From assembly GCF_018918075.1 (NCBI RefSeq), contig NZ_JAHLPW010000026.1:1-36861 (forward strand): a DNA stretch of 36,861 nt, written 5' to 3'. The notes beneath the pieces are model-generated. The model saw nothing but the letters and a program-made list of their open reading frames with translations. It ran no database searches and was not told the origin of the DNA. Positions 15,573-24,437 of the stretch are shown here, piece by piece. The translations under genes were made by a program, and so were the position numbers. This DNA comes from Virgibacillus sp. MSJ-26. Its GTDB lineage: Bacteria; Bacillota; Bacilli; Bacillales; Amphibacillaceae. The first letter of the stretch is position 1, and each line of letters starts with the position of its first letter.

Positions 15573-16592
15573 CTACTTCACTTCTTTACCAATAACGGAT
15601 TGAGCGACGTCAACTAACTCATCCTTTGTTAATTCTTCACTAGCTAGGTAGTAATCCGTTCCCTCAAAATGCCATTCAATTGCATTATTTGATAAAGCTC
15701 CAACGGCATGCCCTAAGTTAACAATATCTCCCTGAACTTCTTGCGGAGAGGATAATGCTTCAGCTGAGGTGCGTTTCTCGCCTACTAAAGTGAAGTTCTT
15801 CTCACCTGCATAGGTTAAGATAACACGTTTCCCATCCTCAAGCTGCACTTCTTTCTTTTCCGTCAGCTCCGCGCCGGCCGTATTCTCAGGAAAAACAACA
15901 CTCATTTCTTCATCTTCTTCAGGCGTTGCTGACGTTTCTGCAACTTCGCTATTTGTCTCCATGTTTTCCTCTAATACAAAATCTTTTTCTTCAAAGCTTG
16001 GATTAATATTAAACTCTGAAAAATTAACTTCAACAAGTGCTTGTTTATCTTTGTCCATCACTTTTACTTGTGTAGGTGTGAATTCTTTCTTATCGATATA
16101 AATTTCTTGATATGGTAAATTGTTGTTACTTTGATAGTTAGTCGTTGTCTTAAATACATAATGATTGTCTGTCGTCTCAAATTCTGCTTCTTCATCTTCT
16201 TTAATATCTTTTACAAGCGACTGAAATAGATAGGGTTGACTACTATTATGTGGCCAGTCTGTTTGGAATTTGAAACTTTTATCTAACGCCGGGGTAAGGA
16301 CGAATACGCCATCTTCGTTCTTCAAAATAATCTGATTGCCCTTTTCATCTTCTGTGTTTGATAGAGCGACGCGGTACATATCATCTTTTTTATGCCAGAC
16401 ATCAATCCCGTACGTCTGATCTTCTTGTCCCGTTTTCATCACCATATCAGCTTCGACTTTGTAACCCTCAAGTTCCTCCAGTTTTCCATCGAGTTTTTTC
16501 ACAACATCTTCATGAGACTTTTCTCCACATGCCGATAGTAAAAGTACCATTCCGATAAGCAGTGCCATCCATATACTGACTTTTTTATTCAT
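15573..16592 (-). CDS. ydcC: YdcC-type lipoprotein (LolA-like fold)
   Basis: A 339-residue lipoprotein. A signal peptide (hydrophobic MALLIGMVLLL) ends in the lipobox LLSAC, with Cys at about 22, so the mature protein is lipid-anchored on the outer face of the membrane. The region HEDVVKKLDGKLEELEGYK, the WHKKDDMYRVALSN segment and LTPALDKSFKFQTDWP match B. subtilis YdcC. That protein is grouped with LolA/LppX-like lipoprotein-sorting folds and linked in the literature to sporulation. The exact function is unknown. An acidic linker (about 215-235) precedes a C-terminal DUF4367-like part. The second Met is chosen because GGGGAG lies 8 nt before it and only 2 nt before the first. Confidence 0.9.
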   Translation of the reverse strand: MNKKVSIWMALLIGMVLLLSACGEKSHEDVVKKLDGKLEELEGYKVEADMVMKTGQEDQTYGIDVWHKKDDMYRVALSNTEDEKGNQIILKNEDGVFVLTPALDKSFKFQTDWPHNSSQPYLFQSLVKDIKEDEEAEFETTDNHYVFKTTTNYQSNNNLPYQEIYIDKKEFTPTQVKVMDKDKQALVEVNFSEFNINPSFEEKDFVLEENMETNSEVAETSATPEEDEEMSVVFPENTAGAELTEKKEVQLEDGKRVILTYAGEKNFTLVGEKRTSAEALSSPQEVQGDIVNLGHAVGALSNNAIEWHFEGTDYYLASEELTKDELVDVAQSVIGKEVK

Positions 16593-16704
16593 GAACATAT
16601 CTCCCCTGCCTCAATTCCTATCAACAAGTAGCGCTTGCCCTCTAAGGCACAAACGTCTCTTGTTATTATTTCAAACTGGGACAAAGGGAACATCACCACA
16701 AAAT

Positions 16705-18222
16705 TCATAAAAATGTACGATACGCTTTAGATAATCCAGCAATCACATCTACTGCTGTTAAGTCGTAGGTAGAATGCGCTTCTTCAACTTGAATATCAGC
16801 CGATGCACCATGAATAAAACAGGCATTACATAAAGCATCAAAAATATCCATGTCTTGCTGCATTACCATCGTCAATGTAATTCCTGTCAACACGTCACCA
16901 CTCCCACCTTTGGCAAGTCCAGGATTACCTGTTCGATTAACAGCTTGTTTGCCTGAAGGGCTTGTAATGATTGTGTAACGCCCTTTTAAAACAACATAAA
17001 CCTGGTAATCACGGGCAAATTTGAATGAGTAATAAAAAGGTTTTTTGATCAGCTCTTTAATGCTGACATCCATTAAATTCGCCATTTCACCAAAATGAGG
17101 TGTCATGATGATGGGCTGCGTTTTTTGCCTTATCACGTCAAGATAGGGCTTAATATGAGTTAGCCCATCTGCATCAATGATAAGTGAACACTCAGACTCT
17201 CTAAGAACTCGATATAAAAATAAGCGTGTCCCTTCTTCGCGTCCCATTCCGATACCAAACGCAATGGCATCATATCCACCAAGTGATAACTGACTTTCAG
17301 AAGAAATAAATCCGTCTTGTTCTGCTAACGTAAGATACATCGCTTCCGGGCTAACAGCGGCCATCCGGTCAATAACTTTTTCTGTTGTTGCCGCTGTTAG
17401 GAGACCAGAGCCAGATTTAATCGCAGCTCGAACTGTCATGGAAAAAGCACCGGGCATATTGTTACTTCCTCCGATCACCAGCCCTTTCCCGTGGTTGCCT
17501 TTATAAGCATCAAAGAGACGTTTCGGCATGCTTGTTTTAAATTTTTCCGAACCAGCTAATCGCCGAGACACATACGTTTTAAATGCTTTCTCTGGATAGC
17601 CGATCGATACAACATCCCACTTTCCATAGTATGGTGCGGTATGTTGTAGAAATGCACTTACCTTAGCAGCTCCGATCATTATTGTATAATCGGCTTTAAT
17701 CGATGTGAATTCAGTTCCTTCTTCATCAGCAGGAAGACCTGATGGAAGATCAACAGAAATAACATGGCGTGCGGCCTGATTAATTTTTGATACGATCGTC
17801 CTTATCGGTTCTCGCAAACGGCCTTTAACACCTATACCAAGCAGTGCATCGACTAAAATGTCATGCTTAGAAACCAACTCTGAAACATTCGTTTCCTCAT
17901 TACACTGAATGATTGAACCATCACAGTTCAAAAACAATTGTTTATGAAAATAGGTTTCTTCCGCCATTTTCTCGTCTTGACCCACTTGAACTACAGTCAC
18001 GTGAAAACCTTCATTGATTAACGTCCGAGCGACTACATAACCGTCACCACCATTGTTACCTGTTCCGGAAAAAACAATAATTTTGTCTGTCTTGGTTATT
18101 TGTGTATAAATTTTTTCACAGACGGCTCTCCCGGCATTTTCCATTAACAAATTCTTAAAGCCTAACTTCTGCTTGGTATAGCGGTCTATATCGTACATTT
18201 CTTTTGCGGTAACAATAAACAC
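16705..18222 (-). CDS. nnr: Bifunctional NAD(P)H-hydrate epimerase / ADP-dependent dehydratase
   Basis: A 505-residue fusion. The N-terminal YjeF_N/NnrE epimerase domain (about 1-215) carries FSGTGNNGGDGYVVARTL. The C-terminal ribokinase-fold NnrD dehydratase (about 230-500) carries GNHGKGLVIGGS, IIDADGL and the nucleotide-site motif NPGLAKGGSGDVLTG. Together they repair hydrated NADH and NADPH: the epimerase interconverts the R and S forms and the dehydratase restores NAD(P)H using ADP. The start is GTG with GGAGGG upstream. It lies between acpS and ydcC. From memory it is not at this place in B. subtilis (which has a separate dehydratase, YxkO), but the acpS-nnr-ydcC-alr order occurs in other Bacillaceae. 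Confidence 0.95.
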   Translation of the reverse strand: MFIVTAKEMYDIDRYTKQKLGFKNLLMENAGRAVCEKIYTQITKTDKIIVFSGTGNNGGDGYVVARTLINEGFHVTVVQVGQDEKMAEETYFHKQLFLNCDGSIIQCNEETNVSELVSKHDILVDALLGIGVKGRLREPIRTIVSKINQAARHVISVDLPSGLPADEEGTEFTSIKADYTIMIGAAKVSAFLQHTAPYYGKWDVVSIGYPEKAFKTYVSRRLAGSEKFKTSMPKRLFDAYKGNHGKGLVIGGSNNMPGAFSMTVRAAIKSGSGLLTAATTEKVIDRMAAVSPEAMYLTLAEQDGFISSESQLSLGGYDAIAFGIGMGREEGTRLFLYRVLRESECSLIIDADGLTHIKPYLDVIRQKTQPIIMTPHFGEMANLMDVSIKELIKKPFYYSFKFARDYQVYVVLKGRYTIITSPSGKQAVNRTGNPGLAKGGSGDVLTGITLTMVMQQDMDIFDALCNACFIHGASADIQVEEAHSTYDLTAVDVIAGLSKAYRTFL

Positions 18223-18325
18223 CTAGTTCCCTCCTACCCGCACTAAAATATATGAGACAACCTTATCGATTATGCAAAGATACTATCTTGTTCTAAAGTA
18301 AATTTGAGATTTATGTTTCATTTGT

Positions 18326-18682
18326 TTATTCTTCGATAATGACTTGGGCAACAGCATAATTTTCGCTATGACTAATCGAAATGAAAAGGTTCTTTGATTC
18401 GTGGCCTTTTACTAATAGCTCTGGTTTTCCTTTTTCATTTGGCAGAACGTGAATGTCTTTGAAACTTAATTTTCCGAGACCCGTGCCGTTCGCTTTTGCA
18501 AATGCTTCTTTCGCAGCAAATCGTCCAGCTAAAAACTCTACCTTACGTGATTCACTAGTCAATTTATTAAAGTATTCTAGTTCTCTATTCGTTAAAGTAC
18601 GATGAACTAAACGAGCACTTTTTTGCATGCTTTTCTTGATGCGCGTTAATTCAATAATATCAATACCAATTCCTTTAATCAT
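18326..18682 (-). CDS. acpS: Holo-[acyl-carrier-protein] synthase
   Basis: A 118-residue trimeric AcpS. It transfers 4'-phosphopantetheine from CoA to apo-ACP for fatty-acid synthesis. The metal-binding GIGIDIIEL (Asp8) and the signature FAAKEAFAKANG (Glu at about 58) are intact. The ATG has GAAAGG upstream. It leads the acpS-nnr-ydcC-alr series on the minus strand, with 100-nt spacings that allow internal promoters. Confidence 0.97.
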   Translation of the reverse strand: MIKGIGIDIIELTRIKKSMQKSARLVHRTLTNRELEYFNKLTSESRKVEFLAGRFAAKEAFAKANGTGLGKLSFKDIHVLPNEKGKPELLVKGHESKNLFISISHSENYAVAQVIIEE

Positions 18683-18733
18683 ATTGTTATTAACCTTTCA
18701 ATTCATTTTTATTGTTCAACCGATTATACTACT

Positions 18734-18742
18734 ATTATAACA
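18734..18742 (-). promoter_or_regulatory. acpS promoter (extended -10)
   Basis: TGTTATAAT on the minus strand (TATAAT at 18734-18739), about 50 bp before the acpS start, with a poor -35. The remaining gap to the rhomboid gene (18750-19215) holds no gene I can support. It has only a G+C-richer stretch with two imperfect 22-bp copies of CTATGCGCCTTCG-like sequence at about 19040-19085. Confidence 0.55.
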
Positions 18743-19215
18743 TGTTCATTTGTAAGGCATTAGGAAAATAGTGTAGAAAATATAGTATTATGAAGCTTTC
18801 GCTAATGTATGTCTTTTTTAAATTCCACATAAAAATCCGAATACGCCATTTGCATAACTTAATTTCTCAACTTTCGCAGAATGAGTTTAACATATAATCC
18901 TGAGAATCATGAAAGAGAGGTAAATATATACAACATCAGTTGACTTTTTGATGAACTAACAACTGGATTATCAAGCCCACAAAATCTTAATTACGGCGCA
19001 TTTGATATATATCTGCGTAATAAATATCTTCGTTCCGGGCTATGCGCCTTCGTCCGTATCTATGCGGCTTCGCTCCGGCTATGGTTATCGTCTATATCTT
19101 ACTCTGTACATCGAACGTCCGCGTAAAGCGACGTATAAGCTCAGGTTTCGTTCACTATTTTAATTTTACCTATTGATGTGAAAGTTGAATTAATTTCCCT
19201 TAAGGAGAGAAATCA

Positions 19216-20007
19216 ATGTTTATTCGTTCAGAACGAAGTATTAAAGAGTTCTTCCAACTTTATCCGATTGTTTCTTGGATTGTTATTATAAATCTAGCCC
19301 TTTGGCTTATCATTAGTCTTTTGCACTTACCGATTGGAGAAACGATTTACATGTATGGAACGGGGAATAATTACCTCATTAGCCAGGGAGAATATTGGCG
19401 CTTAATCACGCCGATTTTTTTACACGGTGGGTTAACGCACGTATTATTTAATTCATTTAGCCTTGTATTATTTGGCCCTGCTCTCGAGCAGATGCTTGGA
19501 AAATTCAAATTCATTGTTGCTTATCTAGTTGCTGGATTTGCTGGAAATCTCGGAACTTACTTGTTAGGCCCTGAGCATCCATTTTACAGCCATGTCGGTG
19601 CGTCGGGCGCTATTTTTGGCCTGTTTGGTATTTATTTATATATGATTTTTCTGCGTAAAGATTTAATGGATCAATCGAGTTCGCAAATTATTCTAGTCAT
19701 CGCTGGGATTGGCGTGTTCATGACTTTCTTACAGCCGAATGTTAATATTTACGGACATATTTTTGGATTAATTGGTGGTCTGGCAATTGCGCCTCTAATC
19801 TTAGTGAATGCTGTCCCATACTGGGCCGCAAGAGTAAGACAATCCCGACCGAAACATAATGATGGGACAGTTTCATTCGATCCCAATCGTTGGAATAAAA
19901 AACGCAGGATTCCCCGGCTACCTAGTCATGTAAAAAAACGAATTCTCTGGATCGTACTTGGGGGATTAGTTGTGCTGGGATTACTTAATATGGTTGGAAT
20001 TATTTGA
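19216..20007 (+). CDS. ydcA: Rhomboid-family intramembrane serine protease
   Basis: A 263-residue membrane protein with about six hydrophobic segments (residues 17-38, 60-90, 95-118, 130-152, 155-175, 180-200), plus a basic stretch and a final hydrophobic helix (about 243-262). The catalytic Ser lies in HVGASGAIFGLFG and the catalytic His in NIYGHIFGLIGG. The oxyanion-side His is in PIFLHGGLTHVLFNSF. Rhomboids cleave transmembrane substrates, but the substrate of the YdcA type is unknown. It is in YdcA position between acpS and ydbT and reads against its neighbours. AAGGAGAG precedes ATG by 7 nt. Its stop codon lies inside the pentamer TTGAT (20004-20008), directly before the structured element described next. 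Confidence 0.94.
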   Translation: MFIRSERSIKEFFQLYPIVSWIVIINLALWLIISLLHLPIGETIYMYGTGNNYLISQGEYWRLITPIFLHGGLTHVLFNSFSLVLFGPALEQMLGKFKFIVAYLVAGFAGNLGTYLLGPEHPFYSHVGASGAIFGLFGIYLYMIFLRKDLMDQSSSQIILVIAGIGVFMTFLQPNVNIYGHIFGLIGGLAIAPLILVNAVPYWAARVRQSRPKHNDGTVSFDPNRWNKKRRIPRLPSHVKKRILWIVLGGLVVLGLLNMVGII

Positions 20008-20008
20008 T

Positions 20009-20296
20009 GAGTTCTCTTTTTTTGAAAACTAAATATTGTATGAGGTTCGATAGCCTAAATCATACTATCGGTAAAACAATATGTGTCGTCAAGAATCAAG
20101 ATGCTAAAACACTATTGAACGTAAAAACTTTATGCTATGGTAACAGTAGCATAATAGCCATAGGTGCTATATGCACTGCCTATGGAGGGGTAATGGGATA
20201 CCCCAACCTTAAAGGCTGTTCAAAGCAGAAATGGACTGAGACATTCAAGAATCCCACTGACGTTAGTCAGCTTGTCCCTTTAGGTGTGAGAGTCTC
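20009..20296 (+). mobile_element. Hairpin-rich IS200/IS605-like relic or structured RNA
   Basis: This ~290-bp stretch is a chain of perfect hairpins. They are CGATAG/CTATCG (20048-20070), TTATGCTA/TAGCATAA (20130-20154), CCATAGG/CCTATGG (20158-20185), GGGGTA/TACCCC (20187-20204) and CTGAC/GTCAG (20257-20270). The 3' part contains CTGAGACATTCAAGAATCCC and ends ...GAGAGTCTCAAA. From memory this resembles the right end and omega-RNA of IS200/IS605-superfamily (TnpB or IscB) elements. TTGAT, a known target pentamer of one such element, lies exactly at the left boundary. No transposase or nuclease gene is present. The 101-codon open frame across it (20004-20309) does not look like a protein gene. 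Alternative: an unrelated cis-acting or small RNA. Confidence 0.5.
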
Positions 20297-20299
20297 AAA

Positions 20300-21760
20300 T
20301 TATGAATAGATATTAGAGTTTGCTTCATCTCGTTTTCGATAGGAATACCAATCAAATAGTCGCTCGGCTTCTTTACCTTCCATCTCTTTGACGTGATAAT
20401 GTGTCCCACTTCCCAGTAAACCAATAATAGACAATTTGACACTCGCCAATGCTTGCATTCGCTCTACTTTATGTTGTTTTATTTCAACCGCTTGAAGACG
20501 ATTATGAAATATTCGTATGGTCGATCTACTAAGTCCGCGACGATATCTGACAGTTACATGCTTATGATTTATGTTGTAGCCACTATCTTTATACTTTAAA
20601 AAACCGTATAGCAATCCGATCAGCAATAAAACAACAGTAATCCAAATAAATTGAGGCAGAAAATAAAGTATCACACTAGTAATAATGAGAAATAGCACTG
20701 ATGAGCGAACTAAATAATACCACATGCCACGTTTTGGTAGAGTGTGGAGCTCTTCACTCGGTGATTTGTAAGTTGGTAAATACTTTTCTAAGAAAGCCTC
20801 AATTTCTTCTCGCTTTAAAATCGGGAATAAGACGGTTGAAAAGTCTTCTCCTTTTTCTAGAGAGCCCCCAGCCACTTCCACGTAAACTTCTGCGAACCCA
20901 AATGGCTGGCGTAATATGCTTTCGTCAATCCCTACAGCTTGGATACGCTTAAGTGGGATGGTGATTTGTTTTTTCTCCAGAAGGCCTCGAGTAATAAAGA
21001 GTTCATTTTTATATTTTGTAATTGTGAAATTTCCATATTTAATCATTGTACCGGCAATGCCTAATAGCCATAAAACAATCAATAAAATAATACCTAAACC
21101 TATAATGAGCGTGAGGCTTAATCCAATAATCCACTGTACCGATTGGTCAAAAAAGTCATCCGGGATTAATTGTTCCGCTTGGGATATCAAAAAGGCAAAA
21201 ACCGCAAGTAATACACCAATACTTCCAGATGTCGTTCCAGCTATAAACAGTCGGCGAACGGAAATTTTATCAGATGGATAATCAGTTGGGACATCTTCTG
21301 TCGTACTATGTTCGATTGATTCGGGCTTAGCCTTTATATCAGCCCTTAATAATTCCCCATCCTGTAGGGTGACTGCTTTTAATGACACTTCAGCTCCTTC
21401 ACCACCCCCAGCTGTTTCCACTTGCACTTTCACAAGTTTAAAAATACGGTGAAAGACACTTTGGGTTAAATTAATAGACTGAATCCGATTGATGGAAATA
21501 TAACGTTTTTTACGAATGAAAATACCATGTTCAATCCTCAATTCCTCATCTTCCACTCGGTATGTAAATCGATACCACGAAGCCACACTGAAAGATAATA
21601 TAACTAGAAATATGGCTCCAAGAATAAAAATAAGATACAAAAGCGCCTGTCCCCGAAGTGTAAACAGACCAAGGATAATCGGTAGAGCAAATTCTTTTAG
21701 AAACTGAAGGAAATTAAAAAATATCGTGGCAGGATGAAGACGTTTCTCTTTATACATCAT
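20300..21760 (-). CDS. ydbT: YdbT, bacterial PH-domain membrane protein
   Basis: A 486-residue protein with several membrane segments (about 12-30, 36-58, 175-195, 210-240, 350-385) alternating with three bPH_2 domains. The PH-like repeats begin at about 70 (RYTYRVEDEELRIEHG-type), 240 (ELFITRGLLEKKQITIPL) and 390 (HVTVRYRRGLSRSTIRIF). The family's function is not settled. In B. subtilis, YdbS and YdbT have been linked to resistance to antimicrobial peptides. It overlaps ydbS by 11 nt, so the two are coupled and probably form one complex. No terminator is evident after it. The hairpin element at 20009-20296 may serve that purpose. Confidence 0.92.
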   Translation of the reverse strand: MMYKEKRLHPATIFFNFLQFLKEFALPIILGLFTLRGQALLYLIFILGAIFLVILSFSVASWYRFTYRVEDEELRIEHGIFIRKKRYISINRIQSINLTQSVFHRIFKLVKVQVETAGGGEGAEVSLKAVTLQDGELLRADIKAKPESIEHSTTEDVPTDYPSDKISVRRLFIAGTTSGSIGVLLAVFAFLISQAEQLIPDDFFDQSVQWIIGLSLTLIIGLGIILLIVLWLLGIAGTMIKYGNFTITKYKNELFITRGLLEKKQITIPLKRIQAVGIDESILRQPFGFAEVYVEVAGGSLEKGEDFSTVLFPILKREEIEAFLEKYLPTYKSPSEELHTLPKRGMWYYLVRSSVLFLIITSVILYFLPQFIWITVVLLLIGLLYGFLKYKDSGYNINHKHVTVRYRRGLSRSTIRIFHNRLQAVEIKQHKVERMQALASVKLSIIGLLGSGTHYHVKEMEGKEAERLFDWYSYRKRDEANSNIYS

Positions 21761-22229
21761 TATCTTCCACCCTTGCCAGCGTTGATATTCGGTCTCTTAG
21801 ATCCGTAGCGTCATCCTCTAGCAATGCTGGAATCTCATGTGTTGTCGCTGCTGTTGAAATCGTGACACTAGCTAAGTTAAACCTTTTCAAGATGGGGCCT
21901 TGTTTCGTATCGACATGTTGGACTCGAACCATAGGAACTAAAGTTTGCGAAACAATTAGCACGCCATGTTGAATATACACTTCTTGTTCAAACACTTCAT
22001 AACGCCAACGTCGCCAACGAATATTCGGAAACAGAAAAATAAATAGATAAGTGCATAGCAAGCTAATCATTATAGCCGCTCCTCCATACCAAAAATTCCA
22101 CTCAAATATGTAAGTTAAAATAAAAACACCGATAGTGAGGAGCCATAACACCAATACATAAATCATAGCGGTTAATTTCCATGCTTTTATGGCGTTTTTC
22201 GCAATCATATTTTTCGGAAATTGTTTCAT
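21750..22229 (-). CDS. ydbS: YdbS, bacterial PH-domain membrane protein
   Basis: A 159-residue protein with two membrane helices (about 17-38 and 45-70) followed by one bPH_2 domain (about 72-150; EVYIQHGVLIVSQTLVPMVR). It is the partner of YdbT and overlaps its start. GGAGGC lies about 10 nt before ATG. The upstream gap to cshA carries a terminator and a 21-bp repeat array, so ydbS must be transcribed from a promoter in or near the repeats. Confidence 0.92.
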   Translation of the reverse strand: MKQFPKNMIAKNAIKAWKLTAMIYVLVLWLLTIGVFILTYIFEWNFWYGGAAIMISLLCTYLFIFLFPNIRWRRWRYEVFEQEVYIQHGVLIVSQTLVPMVRVQHVDTKQGPILKRFNLASVTISTAATTHEIPALLEDDATDLRDRISTLARVEDNDV

Positions 22230-22275
22230 TTTTCAAGCCTCCTTTTTTTGAGTGAGATTTAGATTGAGTGTTCTA

Positions 22276-22486
22276 CCGTGCGGGGTGAGATGCCCTGACA
22301 CGCGCGTGGGATACTTTCCCGCGCGAGTTTAATACTTCACCGCGCGAGTGAAGCACTTTTCCGCTCAAGATTGACGTTTCACCGCGCGACCGAGGACCGT
22401 CGTCGCTCAAGTGAGATGCTTTCCCGCGCGAGTTTGACACTCCGCCGCTCGCCTGAGGCGCACCGCCGCGCGAACACAGTACATCC
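22276..22486. repeat. 21-bp GC-rich tandem repeat array (about 10 units)
   Basis: Units starting with CCGCGCGAGT or CCGCTCAAGT begin at 22319, 22340, 22361, 22382, 22403, 22424, 22445 and 22466, exactly 21 bp apart, with two degenerate units before them. G+C is far above the surrounding sequence. The period is a multiple of three, so an open frame on the minus strand runs through it, but nothing supports translation. It lies between the cshA terminator and ydbS. Confidence 0.92.
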
Positions 22487-22519
22487 CCATTCAACCTAAC
22501 ACTCCCACTCCGTTTAGAC

Positions 22520-22554
22520 AAAAAAAGCTCCCTTAGCGAGTAGGAGCTTTTTTT
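22520..22554 (-). terminator. cshA terminator (bidirectional)
   Basis: AGCTCC ... GGAGCT stem (22527-22548) flanked by A-run and T-run, 8 bases after the cshA stop. Confidence 0.92.
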
Positions 22555-22561
22555 ACATTTA

Positions 22562-24037
22562 TTAGTCACGGTTGCGGCGTTTTTGATAATTACCTTTACG
22601 ATTGCGGCCCCCTTGATTTCTTCCTTTGTTCCAGCCGCCTTTGCCACGCTTACCTTGGAAACGTTTATTGTTGTTGCGGCGGTTGTTACCTTGGCCTTGT
22701 TTTGCTTTTTTAACACTGACAGGCGCCATTGATGAGATTCGTACTGGAACGTCTCGACGTTCCTTCGTTAATATTTTCAGAGCCGCAGCAACAACAGTCA
22801 TGGAGTCATGCTCTTGTAAGAGTTCATTCGCTGTTCCATGATATGATTTTAGATCTTTACGTTCAATCGTTTGCAGTAGACGATCAGCTGCCATTTGTTG
22901 TTGACCTTGTTTCGCCTCCTGATTTGTTGGTGGTGCCATACGCTTCATTTTACTTTTAGTCGTCTTTTCAATCAATTTAAGATGTGCCATTTCTCTAGGT
23001 GTAATAAATGAAATAGCTTCCCCGGTGCGTCCCGCTCTTCCTGTACGTCCAATTCGGTGCACGTAGCTTTCAGGATCTTGCGGGATATCGAAGTTGTAAA
23101 CATGTGTTACACCTGAAATATCGAGCCCGCGTGCTGCTACATCGGTTGCTACCAATACTTCAACACGACCGTTTTTAAATTTATTTAATACGGACATACG
23201 TTTACCTTGCGTAAGATCTCCGTGAATTCCTTCAGCCCGGAAGCCACGAGCTTGTAGACCTTCTGTAATTTCATCCACACGTTTTTTCGTTCGGCTAAAC
23301 ACAATCGCCAGTTCGGGATCGTTAATATCCAAATGGTTTGTCAATGTATCAAACTTATCTCTGTCAGGTATTTCTATAAAGTATTGATCGATATTTTCGA
23401 CAGTCATTTCTTTAGCTTTTACTTTGATTTCTTCTGGTTTTTTCATAAGGTTCGTTGCAATATCTCGTATTTCTTTTGGCATCGTTGCTGAAAATAGTAA
23501 TGTTTGTCTTTCTTCAGGAATTCCTTTTAAAATATTTTTAATATCGTCAATGAATCCCATATTCAGCATTTCGTCCGCTTCATCAAGTACAACGGTTTGA
23601 ATATCGTTCGTGCGGATCGTTCTGCGTCGCATATGGTCAAGTAGTCTTCCAGGTGTAGCAACGACAATTTGTGGGCCACCTTTCAATGAGCGGATTTGAC
23701 GATCCATATGCTGCCCACCATATACAGGTAGCGTTCTAACGCCTTTAATTTTTCCTAAACGATTGATTTCTTCAGCCACTTGGATGGCAAGTTCTCTTGT
23801 AGGTGTGACGACCATACCTTTAATTTTTCTTTGTTTTGAATCAATCTTTTCAATCATCGGAATACCAAATGCTGCTGTTTTTCCCGTTCCTGTTTGAGCC
23901 TGTCCGATCACATCCAAGCCTTTCATAGCGAGTGGTATCGTTTCAGCTTGAATTGGCGTTGCTTCCTCAAAGCCCATTTTTTCCAAAGCCTTCATAATAG
24001 GTTGAGATATACCTAATTCCTTAAATGTTGTTGTCAA
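22562..24037 (-). CDS. cshA: DEAD-box ATP-dependent RNA helicase CshA
   Basis: A 491-residue helicase. The Q motif is followed by Walker [13 protein letters not shown] (about 47-58), then [23 protein letters not shown] (about 152) and SAT. The second RecA domain carries [24 protein letters not shown] and the [10 protein letters not shown] motif (about 335-345). The C-terminus (about 435-491) is a basic Arg/Gly/Asn-rich tail. In Bacillus, CshA works with the RNA degradosome and in rRNA maturation at low temperature. The start is a TTG (24037). The nearest ATG upstream (24047) is out of frame and opens a 7-codon ORF that ends inside cshA. Confidence 0.96.
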   Translation of the reverse strand: MTTTFKELGISQPIMKALEKMGFEEATPIQAETIPLAMKGLDVIGQAQTGTGKTAAFGIPMIEKIDSKQRKIKGMVVTPTRELAIQVAEEINRLGKIKGVRTLPVYGGQHMDRQIRSLKGGPQIVVATPGRLLDHMRRRTIRTNDIQTVVLDEADEMLNMGFIDDIKNILKGIPEERQTLLFSATMPKEIRDIATNLMKKPEEIKVKAKEMTVENIDQYFIEIPDRDKFDTLTNHLDINDPELAIVFSRTKKRVDEITEGLQARGFRAEGIHGDLTQGKRMSVLNKFKNGRVEVLVATDVAARGLDISGVTHVYNFDIPQDPESYVHRIGRTGRAGRTGEAISFITPREMAHLKLIEKTTKSKMKRMAPPTNQEAKQGQQQMAADRLLQTIERKDLKSYHGTANELLQEHDSMTVVAAALKILTKERRDVPVRISSMAPVSVKKAKQGQGNNRRNNNKRFQGKRGKGGWNKGRNQGGRNRKGNYQKRRNRD

Positions 24038-24152
24038 TTTTCATTCCTTCTCCTTTTTGTAAACAATATCTGTAATTTTAATGCCGATTGGCGAAACCTT
24101 CTAATGTCAATTCTGGAAGAGTATATCGTAATTAATTTATGCTTGTACTTTC

Positions 24153-24158
24153 ATTATA
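24153..24158 (-). promoter_or_regulatory. Probable cshA -10 element
   Basis: TATAAT on the minus strand about 115 bp before the start codon. The -35 is not clear. It implies a leader of about 110 nt. Confidence 0.45.
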
Positions 24159-24256
24159 CCCATTTACAACTATTATTTTATCGTATATTCATTAAATACC
24201 CGATATTTATTAAAAGAACTTCCATATATTTGATAGGACTGTGTATTTCCTGTCCA

Positions 24257-24294
24257 TAAAAAAAGGCATCACCAATTTTCTGGTAAGAAGCCTT
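24257..24294 (-). terminator. Orphan Rho-independent terminator upstream of cshA
   Basis: On the minus strand AAGGC...ACCA...TGGT...GCCTT folds into a hairpin followed by CTTTTTTTA. No minus-strand gene precedes it. An extended -10 promoter, TGTTATTAT (24325-24333), lies about 30 bp upstream. The pair would make a short RNA of about 60 nt, or an attenuator 220 nt before cshA. Confidence 0.6.
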
Positions 24295-24437
24295 AAAATA
24301 TTAAGCATTAATAACAGTCCTTATATAATAACATAGATCACAATTACATATCCACTAGTTACTATAGTTACGACATGATTTTTAAGTTCGCACATGATAG
24401 AATGAAAAATGTCTACTGAGAATAAGGGAGTGTTTCA

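Noticed and set aside
20004..20309. 101-codon open frame as a protein gene
   Set aside because: It runs through five perfect hairpins, has no ribosome-binding site of its own and no recognisable protein family. The structured element explains the sequence better.
22273..22716. 147-codon frame rich in SRGE/SRGK repeats
   Set aside because: It is a shadow of the Arg/Gly/Asn-rich 3' end of cshA that reads through the terminator and the 21-bp array, which is open only because 21 is a multiple of three.
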